Assembly: GCA_038373865.1 (NCBI GenBank)
Contig: JAXGGA010001139.1
Span: 103,551-167,550, forward strand
Source of the DNA: Uloborus plumipes
Lineage: Eukaryota; Arthropoda; Arachnida; Araneae; Uloboridae
DNA length: 64,000 bases
Reading direction: 5' to 3'
The notes below the pieces were generated by a model, which made no database searches, was not told where the DNA came from, and saw nothing but the letters and a program-made list of their open reading frames with translations. Each line of letters starts with the position of its first letter. Position 1 is the stretch's first letter. Positions 35,772-45,885 of this stretch are shown piece by piece. The translations under genes and the position numbers were made by a program.

Positions 35772-37440
35772 GGGTGAGTTCTGGTAAGTGCGTCCACTGG
35801 GAATTATATGAATACTGTCCTGAAATGGCTTCTGCAACACATCGACTATGTTAGATAACTGTCTAATGATAATTTCAATAGGTAGAATTCAGGCCAGGAT
35901 TCAATAGACGAAACACAATCAGAGACAACTTAAATGTCTTCAAAAAAACTATGAAGTAAAGATTGAGAAGGTTTTGTTTCAGTTTCTCTTGTAGTCATAC
36001 CAAGCAATTGAAGTCAAGAAAAGCAAGTTGTTTCTTTTCAGTAATAGCTACTAATAACATACATGGGGTATTTTGATCAAATACTCTAACTAAAATTCGT
36101 TTATATGACGGTACGCACTTTCCCTTTCTTTAAAGTAAGGTGGGAGTAAGTGCGTACCATTATGATGGGGCAAGTGCGTACCACTACCATGAGGCATATG
36201 CGTACTATTATGTGGAGCAAATGCCTACCATTATGATGAGGCAAGTGTGTACCATTACGTGGATAATCCGACTCTCGTAATCAACCTTTAATTTTGTTTA
36301 TAACTCTTTTATAAGCCGATTATAAATCCGACGTAATTTCCATCAAGTATTTATATTTACATTGAATGCGGCATAAGACTTCAATTATATTCATTACCTC
36401 TGAAATATATTGGCTTTTAGATATCAGTTAGTAATTTTTTCATTGAAAATAGTGATCATAAACTATACTTTATTTAAACCAGAATGACAAATGAAGCAAT
36501 GAAATTAAGTGAAACACTGAATAAGGAACCAACTGATTCAAAACGCGAAGGTGGAGTAATGAATAAATTATATTTAAGAAAATTAAGAACACCTTGTGAA
36601 AAACTTTTTTAATGTACAAGAAAAGAAAGTACAGGTATAATATCATGATCAATTATTATTATTATTATTATTATTATTTTGCTCTTTTTCTTGTGTTTTT
36701 TCTTACTGCTGCTGATTCTAATAAGAAAAATATTTTAAAACCGTATTTATTCAAAAAAAAAAAAGCGAATTGTTCACTCAGGTCACCTAACGATCTACCA
36801 TACAAATAGAATCAAAGAAAATCACAGGGGTACGCACTTACAGCAACGTTATTGGACGCACATGTCTCATCTTATATTTAAGAAGGGGTAAGTGCGAACC
36901 CTGGCTGGTTAATGTATTAAACCAAAATAAACTATGTAGACTATAAGTGATTATTACTAAATAAAAATAACTTACATTTGCTCACTTGGTTTTATTAAAA
37001 GGACAGAGGAAGAATCACAGACACAATTCTCTCAATCTTCAAATCACAGATGTTCGCAAGACACGTGGGATATCACTGATTGCGTTTCATCCATGCAAGC
37101 AAGTGCTGATCTCTAGTATTAGAAATTATCCCAAGGCAACTACCTAACATATTTAATATGTGCCAGAAGTTTTTTCCTGCTCATATTCACATAATTTAAG
37201 GTGGACGCACTTACCCCGCCAGGTAGGGAAAGTGCGTACCTTAGAATAGGTGTCATAAACCAGGTCACAAAACCTATGCTTATGGTTTATTTGACATATT
37301 ATATGCTTGAAAATCTTTGTAAAGGATCTGGAAAGAACACTAAAAAAAAAAATTGTGAGTGTACAAGATTTTTCAACAGAGCAGCATCCTTGAGAACATG
37401 AACTTTGAAAGAAAGGGTACGCACTAACCAGAACTCACCC
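35772..37440. mobile_element. Element built from GTAAGTGCGTACC-type repeats, copy B (1.67 kb)
   Basis: The ends GGGTGAGTTCTGGTAAGTGC and (inward from the right) GGGTGAGTTCTGGTTAGTGC are near-perfect inverted repeats of at least 20 bp. The interior repeats the terminal unit many times: GGTACGCACTT and AAGTGCGTACC appear in both orientations at about 36,108-36,260, 36,828-36,900 and 37,200-37,240. Five degenerate GGCAAGTGCGTACCATTA-like units stand in tandem at 36,150-36,262. No transposase was found. Confidence 0.7.
36651..36679. repeat. (ATT)n microsatellite
   Basis: About nine ATT units. Confidence 0.95.
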
Positions 37441-37744
37441 TAACTATTTTTTGTGATTTTCATATTAGTTGTGACCAAAAAACATCATTACAAACAAATA
37501 AAATGTATCAAACACCATGAGTGTTAAGTTATTAGGCGAACACTGCTGTGTAATGTTTTTTGCACTGCGAGGGGGGGGGGGGTTACGAACGACCATTAAA
37601 GTGACACAATTTTTTAAAAAATAAGATTCTGATTTATGGTGTTTGAAAAAAGTTAAAGAGTCCACTTTAGTTGAAAATTATTTTGCATGAAATGCAAAAA
37701 CTTGCACCAATTTTTCAAGTCTTACTCTAACATCTTCCCCCTCG

Positions 37745-38020
37745 CACATAACATCTGATCTACTGAACCGATTTTGACGATTTTTTTAAAGATCGATAGG
37801 AGATGGTTAACTTAGGTACCATGCATTTATATGACGATATTTGTTCACTAGAAAAAAAGTTATGATCGAAAAACTAAAATTTCATGTTTTTTAAAACACT
37901 ATGTGCTATCGTAAATCCTTACTTCAATCAGCGACCCGATGGTCAAGTGCTTATGTGCGTCGGGTTGAAGTTCCTGATAGAATGAGATAGAGTACAGGTC
38001 TGCAAGGATTTTTTTGAACA
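37745..38020. repeat. Dispersed AACCGACTTC repeat, copy 2
   Basis: About 275 bp directly repeated from 34,382-34,640, with insertions and deletions of a few bases. A G-run (37,571-37,582) and unique sequence precede it. Confidence 0.85.
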
Positions 38021-38078
38021 GCTGCATGGGTTTTTAACTATATTTTGAGTATTTTAAGTGCATTTACACTAAAAAGAA

Positions 38079-38530
38079 TGAAATAAAATATTTTTGGAAA
38101 AGAAAAATAGAACCGACTTCAGTTGGAAATTGCTCTAAAAAGTAAAAAATATTTTTTTTTTCTTTGAACACCATCGAAACTACTTTTAAACATAAGTTTT
38201 GAAGTCGGCCCAAAAACAATGTATAGAATCATACGCAACTACAATTCAACTATGAATATAAATTTTAATGGATTCATTTCATTGATTACCACACATTCTT
38301 GTAATGGTACAAATATTCTGCTTTTAATTTTCAATGGTTTCTCCGAAAAAATGTTGGCAAAATATGGTTAAATATCATTTTACCTATTGTTTTCGAGCCG
38401 ACTTCAAAACTTATGTTTAAAAGTAGTTTTGATTGTGTTCAAAGAAAAAAAAATATTTTTTACTTTTTGGAGCAATTTCCAACTGAAGTCGGTTCTATTT
38501 TTTTTCCAAAAATATTTTATTTTATTTTTT
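38079..38530. repeat. Foldback repeat with AACCGACTTCAGTTGG arms
   Basis: The left arm (about 38,079-38,209) and right arm (about 38,396-38,530) are inverted copies about 130 bp long, each holding AACCGACTTCAGTTGG and GACTTCAAAACTTATG. A spacer of about 185 bp separates them. The two arms share the AACCGACTTC core with the repeats at 34,320 and 37,745. Confidence 0.85.
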
Positions 38531-40000
38531 AGTCATAAAAAAAAAACGATGACAACATTTTTTCCGAACAAGAGCATGGGGTACGCTAATTTGTCTTTTC
38601 CAGGGCACGTTGGACCAGACCAACCTACTCTAAGTAATTTAAAAATTTTGTTTTAATTAAATCTCGCTAATTGTCCCTTTATTCTAATTGTTCGTATATT
38701 ATACATTCACATGATTGAAAATAATAATAAAAGAATAATTCAGACATGTTTATTTCCTCTGCTTTTTTTAAAAAAAAGCAAAGGTATAATCCATAGTTAT
38801 TTAACAACCCTTATTCTTAACATATGATGCAAAAAGATTTATTTCGTATCTGCACTTTTATATTATTTGTGTTTTCCAGTGATAATCTAACATTCTGCAG
38901 ACAGTTGTTTTTAAAGAATAAAATATGTAATACATGTTGCAATGATGTTTTTGTCTAACAAATCTTCCACAAAGAAACACAGTAGAGAAATAGTTGATTG
39001 TAGGAAAAGGTAAGATTTTGCACAAACTAATCTAATTTTATTTTCTTTATTTAATTTTAGAGACCGAAATTGTGCCCACTTAACCATATCAAATTTACTA
39101 TACTTTTCCTTTCAAAATATGTGGTACTAATTTATCAGGATTCTTTACTTTTTTGGAATTGTTTCCTGCAATGTAATAAAAGAGATTGCTTCGTTGTGTT
39201 GGCAGCTTGCAAAAAAGATTGCAATAGTTTCCTGATTAGCATGCATAAAAATTATATTCGGACTCAGAAAGCAAGTAAAATTACACCATTTTTTGTGAGC
39301 TTTAGAGCGTCTGGCAGAAATTACTGCTCATGAGAAGTGTCTGGAAGTACTGATTATGAATTATTGACAATGTTCTGTAAAACATAGATTAAAAATACAT
39401 AAGTCGACTACTACATTATGAAATGTTTTCATTGTGAGTGTAATTTTATTTGCATTTCATTGTACTTAGGAAATGTTTATTATAATTTTTAAAAATAAAA
39501 CTTTATTATTTTTACATAAATAAAAAACTAACGAGAAAATGATCAAACTCATGTGTACTTCATTAACAAGTAATTTGAGATTTGAGTGAGACAGACAAGG
39601 TTTAACATTTAGCAAAATTAGAGCTTATTTGAAAGCACAAAAACATTCGCAAGCACATGTAATCAAATTGTGCATCCAAAAAGATAGAAAATATAATAAT
39701 TTTAATTGTTCCGAATCCTTAACCTAAACACAAAACTGAGTGGATTTTGACACAAGCGTCGCCGGAAAGCTTCTTGTGACAATCAGTCCTCGGGGACTCT
39801 AAAATCAGCTGGATACACTTATTATTATTTTTTAAATTTCGTTAGCTGGATGTCACAGGCTGCTCCGCCGCGACACCCTTGAAAAACTGGAATTAATAAT
39901 GAGACGAACCGCATTAGAATATGATTCAATCTTGTTTTATGTATTTCCAGTTAAGTTGGTTTTTTCAGTTGAATAAACTTTATCCATACCTTGTGAATGC
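38531..40000. other. AT-rich stretch, nothing recognised
   Basis: Open frames of 87-89 codons here (for example 39,070-39,333 plus) have no recognisable motif, signal sequence or splice partner, and are not called. Confidence 0.35.
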
Positions 40001-40008
40001 GGTTAGAG

Positions 40009-40331
40009 TACTGGTTCCCAAAGCATGGGACGATCACCCACAAAGGGGTGAATTGGCTTACTAAGTATGCGTAATTCCTTGAAAAGCGATAGGAGGCGAT
40101 GAGTATTCAAAAGTTGATAGTAATAATAATATAAATACAGCAAATATTGAAACTGAAACATACACGAAATCGATTGTTCAGAGCTCGTGCATATACATTT
40201 CTAAAAACACCGATGTTCATGGACGCCCACTTAGACTTTTTCGAGGAAGAAGGACGGGAAAGGCTATAGATATCAGTTAGCCTCCAAAGAGAGGCGATGA
40301 GCTCAAAAAGTTGTGAACCACTGGGTCACTG
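40009..40331. mobile_element. hAT-like MITE (323 bp)
   Basis: The ends TACTGGTTCCCAAAGCATGG and ..TTGTGAACCACTGGGTCACTG resemble the CAGTGGTTCCCAA termini of non-autonomous hAT elements. The flanking octamers GGTTAGAG (40,001-40,008) and GGTTAGAT (40,332-40,339) agree at 7 of 8 positions. GAGGCGATGAG motifs recur in the interior. Confidence 0.6.
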
Positions 40332-40585
40332 GGTTAGATTATACGTGGTTAACTTTTTATTTTTTCGAAACATTTAACCACAACCAGATCATCGAGACAA
40401 ATTCTAATTCGAAAATTAACTTTTTTTTTTTTTTTTTGCGTTACCGAGAAACAAAAATATAATGTTAACACTCCAGCTTTAGGCGCAGCATACCGCTGAA
40501 AAGCAAAGGCAATGCTAGTGTCTTCACACCGTTGTCTATGTTCAGAGTAGCGACGCATTTAACTTGATTGCAATCGAATATAACC
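40332..40585. other. Unique sequence
   Basis: No supported feature other than a T-run at about 40,421-40,437. Confidence 0.3.
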
Positions 40586-40589
40586 AGTT

Positions 40590-41060
40590 GTCTTCAGCGA
40601 CGGATCCAGATTCGATTACGATTATGATGGCAGTCGTGTACGTATGTGATCGTTCTGTGGAAAGTGATCTAATATTGACCTTGCTTTTGCAATGGTACAC
40701 CATGACCATTGACAACAGCTTGTGGTGTTAAGGGGTACCATCGCATACGATGAACGGGCACTCATAATATTGATTCATAATGCCATGACAGACCATTAGT
40801 GCTTATGTAGAGTTCTGATACATGTTTTTCCGCTCATAGCAATGCTTTTGAGGGTCTTTTTTAAACAGGACAATGCTAGGTTACATACAACATGAATAGT
40901 ATAGGATTTTCTCCATTCAATCGACAATTAATAAATGAAGCAGCGCTGCCCCTGGTTAACTGATCGCCCCTCTTATAGACTGGATGATGAAGACCAATAA
41001 TGCTACTTAATAGGATCAAATCACCGATTAAGTGAAGCATAAAGCTAACATTTACTGAAA
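40590..41060 (+). pseudogene. Decayed Tc1-like transposase fragment
   Basis: In changing frames the plus strand gives VFSDGSRF (expected FSDESRF around the first catalytic aspartate), then GSRVR, then a GTIAYD block (expected VWGxIAYD). FKQDNARLHTT follows (the QDNARPHT block with the second catalytic aspartate), and then a badly degraded LPW..SPDLSP region. The order and spacing match the transposase of the intact-looking element at 41,977-43,390. Several stops and frameshifts show that it is old and dead. Confidence 0.65.
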
Positions 41061-41974
41061 AAATGCGTGCACCATTGTAAAATATTTTTTTAAATAACTG
41101 GAAGAAACATATTAATCAAAAAATGATTTTATTTTAACACTATGAATGTGCGTGTTATGCAGATAAAAGTATACTTATGTCTATCATTTAAGCCGGTCCC
41201 TAGAGAATAATTGAGGGCTTGAGATATTTATGTTCTTTCGACATCTGTACTGCCGTGGTATTCGGAAGAAGTCCAATCTAGCGAAGCACCGGCACCGGAC
41301 ATTTATGTAATGTTTATCACATGGCCATCTCAACAGAAAAAACTCGTTCCTGATGCGAATATTTTAAAGGAAATGAGGGTATACATATAATTCTGTATTT
41401 ATTCATAGACATTGACCGATTACATTTAATGTGATCTTCCCTGCCTTCTGACCATCAAAATAATTTAATAAAAATTCATCACGAACATATCTGTAACTTC
41501 TTAAATTAAAAGCCGAATGTCTAAGACATTCTAAACTGATGCAGAAACGGCAAGAATCCGAATCAAACAGAAAAAAACCACTAGAGCTCTATAAAATGTC
41601 AAGAAAAAGTCAGACTGATTATAATTAGCAAAAGGGGTATAAAAAGAAGTGAGAAAAAAAGTAGACCAAGAAACTACAACGTTAAAATATAGCAGCTGCA
41701 ATGTACGGGTAATTAAACTTTTCTTCATTGTTTCCGAATTTTGCAAAATCTGCTGACAGTCAATCTTTCTAATCTTTATTTATGGTTGATTATCGCACTT
41801 TTGACTTATATATTTACGAAGAAATTAAAAAAAAAAAAAATAAATAACACAGTATATCTCTTCTTTATGATTCTACTGATTTCAAATCAAATTATACAGG
41901 CTTACGGCTTAAATTCAATATATATTTTTTTGAAAAAAAGCTAAAATACGTTTTAACGAAAGGTAGCTCTTTAA
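41061..41974. other. AT-rich stretch, nothing recognised
   Basis: No supported feature between the two Tc1-like remnants. Confidence 0.35.
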
Positions 41975-41976
41975 TA

Positions 41977-43390
41977 CACTGCTCGACATTGAAAATGCAA
42001 CACCAAGAAGGAGTGGTCAGAAGTTGATGAAATTTGGTAAGAAGACAGAGACAGCATAGAACAATAAAGTGATATTTATTTCAAAATAAATAAGCAAAAT
42101 TTAGAGCGAGGACGGCGTCGGTTCAGTAAGAAGTAGGACCACAGCGATGCACGAAGAAACACGTCTAGGCATGGAGTCAATAAGCCTGCGGATGGTGTCC
42201 TGAGGGATGGCACTCCATTCCCTTTCAACCATTTGCCACAGTTCGTCCTCTGAACGAGGCAGTGACAGGTTCTGCAAACGGCGTCCAATCACGTCCCACA
42301 CATGTTCAAATGGTGACAAGTCAGGAGAGTACGGTGACCAGGAAAGCATCTGTACACCTCGTAGAGCATGTTGGCTGATTCAAGGACTGTGAGGCCGGGC
42401 GTTATCCTGTTGAAAAATTGCATTTGGCAGACCCTGAAGGTAGGGGATTGCCACCGGCCGCTGTACATTATCTACATATCGTTGGGCCGTCATAGTGCCC
42501 CGAATACGAACTAGAGGTGATACGGAATTGTATGCAATAGCTCCCCAAACCATTATGCCACGTTGTCGCGCTGTGGGGCGTTCCACAGTTACTGCCGGAT
42601 TCGATCTTTCTCCACGTCGAAGCCACACACGTATGCGATGACTACCGCTGGATAAACAGAAGCGGGATTCATCTGAGAACACTACGGTTTGCCATTCTGC
42701 CATCCACGTCGCTCTGGTCCGGCACCATTCCAAACGTTGGAGTCTGTGCTGTGAGGTCAATGGCAGTCTTCTTAGCGGGCGCCGTGATTGCAGGCCACGT
42801 GCAACCAGTCGACGGGAAATGGTTCTGGTCGACACAGGAACATCCAGGGTACCTTGCACGTGCTGCAGAATCGACGTACAAGTGACTTGCGGGTCCGCCA
42901 CAGCTTGTCGGTGAATCCGCCGATCCAAGCGGTCTGACGTCACTCTGGCTGCACCTGCACCCCTCAATGTGGCTACATTTCCTCTTTCCAACCATCTCCG
43001 ACACAGCCGATGTACAGTGCTTGCATCCATGTGGGTATCAGCTGCAATTTGACGTATGGACCAACCTCCCCTTCTCAGTCCGATCACCATACTCCTTGTA
43101 AAGTCGTCTATATGCTGGAGGTGTCTTCGTTGAGGACGGCGTGGCATTTCCTCCTATCACACGTATCCTTCGAGACAAAAACCAAATTTCTCCGATAATT
43201 AGTCTGACAGAAAAACCAACATGAACATAGCCCACTTTTCAACTTCATTCTCTTACATCTTACTTCACGTGCGTCGGAGAGCTGCGCATTTCATATCATT
43301 TGCATAACTCAGTAACGTGCGTCTACGGTAAAATTTGCATGAATTTCTGACCACTCCTTCTTGGTGTTGCATTTTCAATGTCGAGCAGTG
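41977..43390 (-). mobile_element. Near-complete Tc1/mariner element (1,414 bp)
   Basis: Perfect 46-bp terminal inverted repeats (41,977-42,022 and 43,345-43,390) begin CACTGCTCGACATTGAAAAT. Both are flanked by TA target duplications (41,975-41,976 and 43,391-43,392). The interior encodes a single transposase on the minus strand, broken only by one stop codon. Identical ends and an otherwise open gene indicate recent arrival. Confidence 0.96.
42101..43147 (-). pseudogene. Tc1/mariner transposase with one in-frame stop
   Basis: From ATG at 43,147 the protein begins MPRRPQRRHLQHIDD. A helix-turn-helix follows (GGWSIRQIAADTHMDASTVHRL), then a second HTH-like block, FSDESRF (first D), VWGAIAYNS, QQDNARPH (second D) and SPDLSPFEHVWD (catalytic E). 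Length would be about 348 codons, the family norm. A TGA at 42,380-42,382, eight residues after the second aspartate, interrupts the frame. The reading frame continues unchanged after it to 42,101, so this is a point nonsense change (CGA-to-TGA is the simplest reading), not a frameshift. I count 32 residues between the second D and the E. The protein would bind the terminal repeats and catalyse cut-and-paste transposition into TA; as is, it lacks the catalytic E. Confidence 0.93.
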
Positions 43391-43392
43391 TA

Positions 43393-45800
43393 TTTAATCT
43401 GCATTAAAAAAATCCTTTAAATATTTTCTCATATTTTAAAAGTAGTGTATTTTCTTAATAAAATAATTTGTATATGCATTCTACAATTGCATACGTATTT
43501 GTATTAAGACTGAAAATATCATTCACTTTTTACTATTTTGGAAACCAAGTAATTTTGCTGAATAAAGTTAAAACACAGTACACAAGGAATAAGGGAATTT
43601 CCTGGTATGCGAGACTATCTAAATTCACCTTCTTAATCCGACTTTCCAAAACATAATTATAAATACATAAGTCAAACAGTAAATTATTTGCATGTTCATA
43701 CTTTCTTTGTTTTCTCTAAAGAAAAATTTAAGTTTATACTCATTTTAAGCACAATATGAAAAAATAAATCGTTTCGTGTGCCCCAAAAAATCTTTTGATC
43801 CTCAACTATTGACATAAGTATTACTAGTTACGATTTGCAGTTCCCCACAAAATATTATCCGATAATGGAATTTGTTTCTAGTGTTATGTTTATAATAAGA
43901 CTATCCTTTTAGAGATTACAATATTAGAGGTATTGCGCTAATGGACTCGCTTTTCGGAACTACAGCTTAGGTACCCTTTTAATAGATTTACGAAAATGGA
44001 GACTTATTTATAACTTATTTATGAAGCAAAATATTTTTCTGGTTTCAGTAACAAACAAGAAGCTCCCTCACAGCTAAAAACACATTTCCGGAAGTCAGGA
44101 TTAATTTTTTAACAGAAGCATTTTTTTTTTCTTTAGATCTCGATTACTCCAACTGTTTATTTAATGATTAACTTCAAAGTTACACCCTTTGTTTACCGTA
44201 AAAAAAGAATAAAAGCTGTTAGTCATCATTGTGAAAACGCTATCAAATTAGTCTTCCTAATGTGTGCCTTTTTTTAAGATAAATTGCACTTTTCAAGTTA
44301 TTTTAGTAAGAAGTATAAAATATAAAAACACATTTTTCACTATGTATGCAACGTAAACATAAAAGAAAAGAAAATGAATTAAAATATATACGAGCATGTT
44401 GTCAAAGTAGGTAAAAATGAAAGTGTAATAGATTTGTATCTTTAGTAAAATACTTCTTTCTTTATAAATTATGTTTTGAAAGCATTAAGAAATGTCATTA
44501 AAGCTCATCATTTTACACTAAAAATGTGTTACTTTTTGTCGTAACAAAATTTAAATAATTATAGTGTTAAGCATAAAGTCAAAAGTTAAGAAATATTTAA
44601 CAAGCAAACTGTGTCTTTGTTATTAGTTGTATCAAAAGTTATATTTTTTTTTCTCACTCGCTGAATTCAAAAACGTTTTAAATATGCATCATTTCGTTCA
44701 GTTCAGCTGGCAATTTCCCAGTGTTCAATCAGGAAATTAGTCTTTTTATCGTTTTGTGAACTTATAAACGTGTTGTAAACAAATATTTTGTAATGTAGTT
44801 TGATTTTTTTTTTGCTTTGTGCATTTGAAGGTATTTCCATCTTTCATTGTTTTTTAAGGCGGTGAATTTTTAGTTTGTTTTTTCCGCTTTTTACAGTGAT
44901 TTAGTAGCTAAAAAAAATAATAAAATCTTACACTTTTCACGTTCGATTAAGTTGTATTTTTGAAAGAATTTAAAAAGAAAATTTAGCTTAGAAAATGGCT
45001 TTGACGTTAAACGCTGCCAAATAGCTAGAGCCATAAAATCTATGAAATGAAAGTTCTAAATATTATCTTAAAAATAAACAAAAATTTTATGTCAATTGAG
45101 CCGGTATAGAAGCTAATTTGCAAAATAAGTTAGGTGAAAACACAATGAACTTTTGGGAAATTTTACGATTCAAAAGTAATTTGGCAACGTTGAATGAATG
45201 CTAACTGAACGAGAAGAATCATTCTTCTGAAATCATCCATACTCGAAAATGTCTAATTCAGTGCTAATTAACTTCATTAATAGTTTCAAAAATAATGATA
45301 TCCGCTACCGGTGCATATATATTAACATACGACTGATTCGCTTTTCATGCTATTATGTTACTCTTCAAAAATTTACGTCTGTAGTGTTTAATCATTAAAT
45401 TTTGTTTCTTCTATTTTATTAGCAGCATTCTAAAATTATTTTAGATTGTATGCCTTTATGATGCATACCATAGATTCAGTTCAACAGAGGAAAAAAAAAG
45501 TATAGAAAAATTTTTCGAAGCTCGTTTCGTTTAAGGTCCCCCTGTGGTTTTAGTCAAACACTTGGTTAATATGTATTATTTTAACCTTTCTTCATCAAAA
45601 GAGAAAATAAAGTTTCACTGTTATTTTTTTATTAAGGCGAAATTTTTAATTCAAAATTTGTAATATGTGTATCTAGTATTTAAATGTAAATAGATTTAAG
45701 GCGAAGCTTTTTAAAATGTTTCACTTTTCAAGAGTGTAATCAATATCGTTTTTTCTCTTCTTTGTCTGGATCTTTATTTTAAACATAAAAAAATGTATGT
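43393..45800. other. AT-rich stretch, nothing recognised
   Basis: About 2.4 kb with no supported gene or repeat. Confidence 0.4.
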
Positions 45801-45807
45801 CCTTATA

Positions 45808-45885
45808 GGGATGCACCGATAAGCAAATTGGCCGATTACCGATTGCCGATTAATCGGCTGAGCTGATTAATGATAAGGATGATTG
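45808..45885. mobile_element. Possible hAT-like MITE fragment
   Basis: AGGGATGCACCGATAAGC is followed by alternating CCGATTACCGATTGCCGATT units and AATCGGC. This resembles the GGGATGCACCGAT ends of widespread short inverted-repeat elements. No second end was found. Confidence 0.35.

Noticed and set aside
36150..36262. CRISPR-like array (regular short repeats)
   Set aside because: The units are degenerate, spacers are not unique and the context is a eukaryotic inverted-repeat element.
38387..39333. 87-89-codon plus-strand frames
   Set aside because: No motif, no signal peptide and no flanking splice or promoter signals; the first overlaps the foldback arm.
42669..43004. 111-codon minus-strand frame
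   Set aside because: Shadow frame of the Tc1/mariner transposase.
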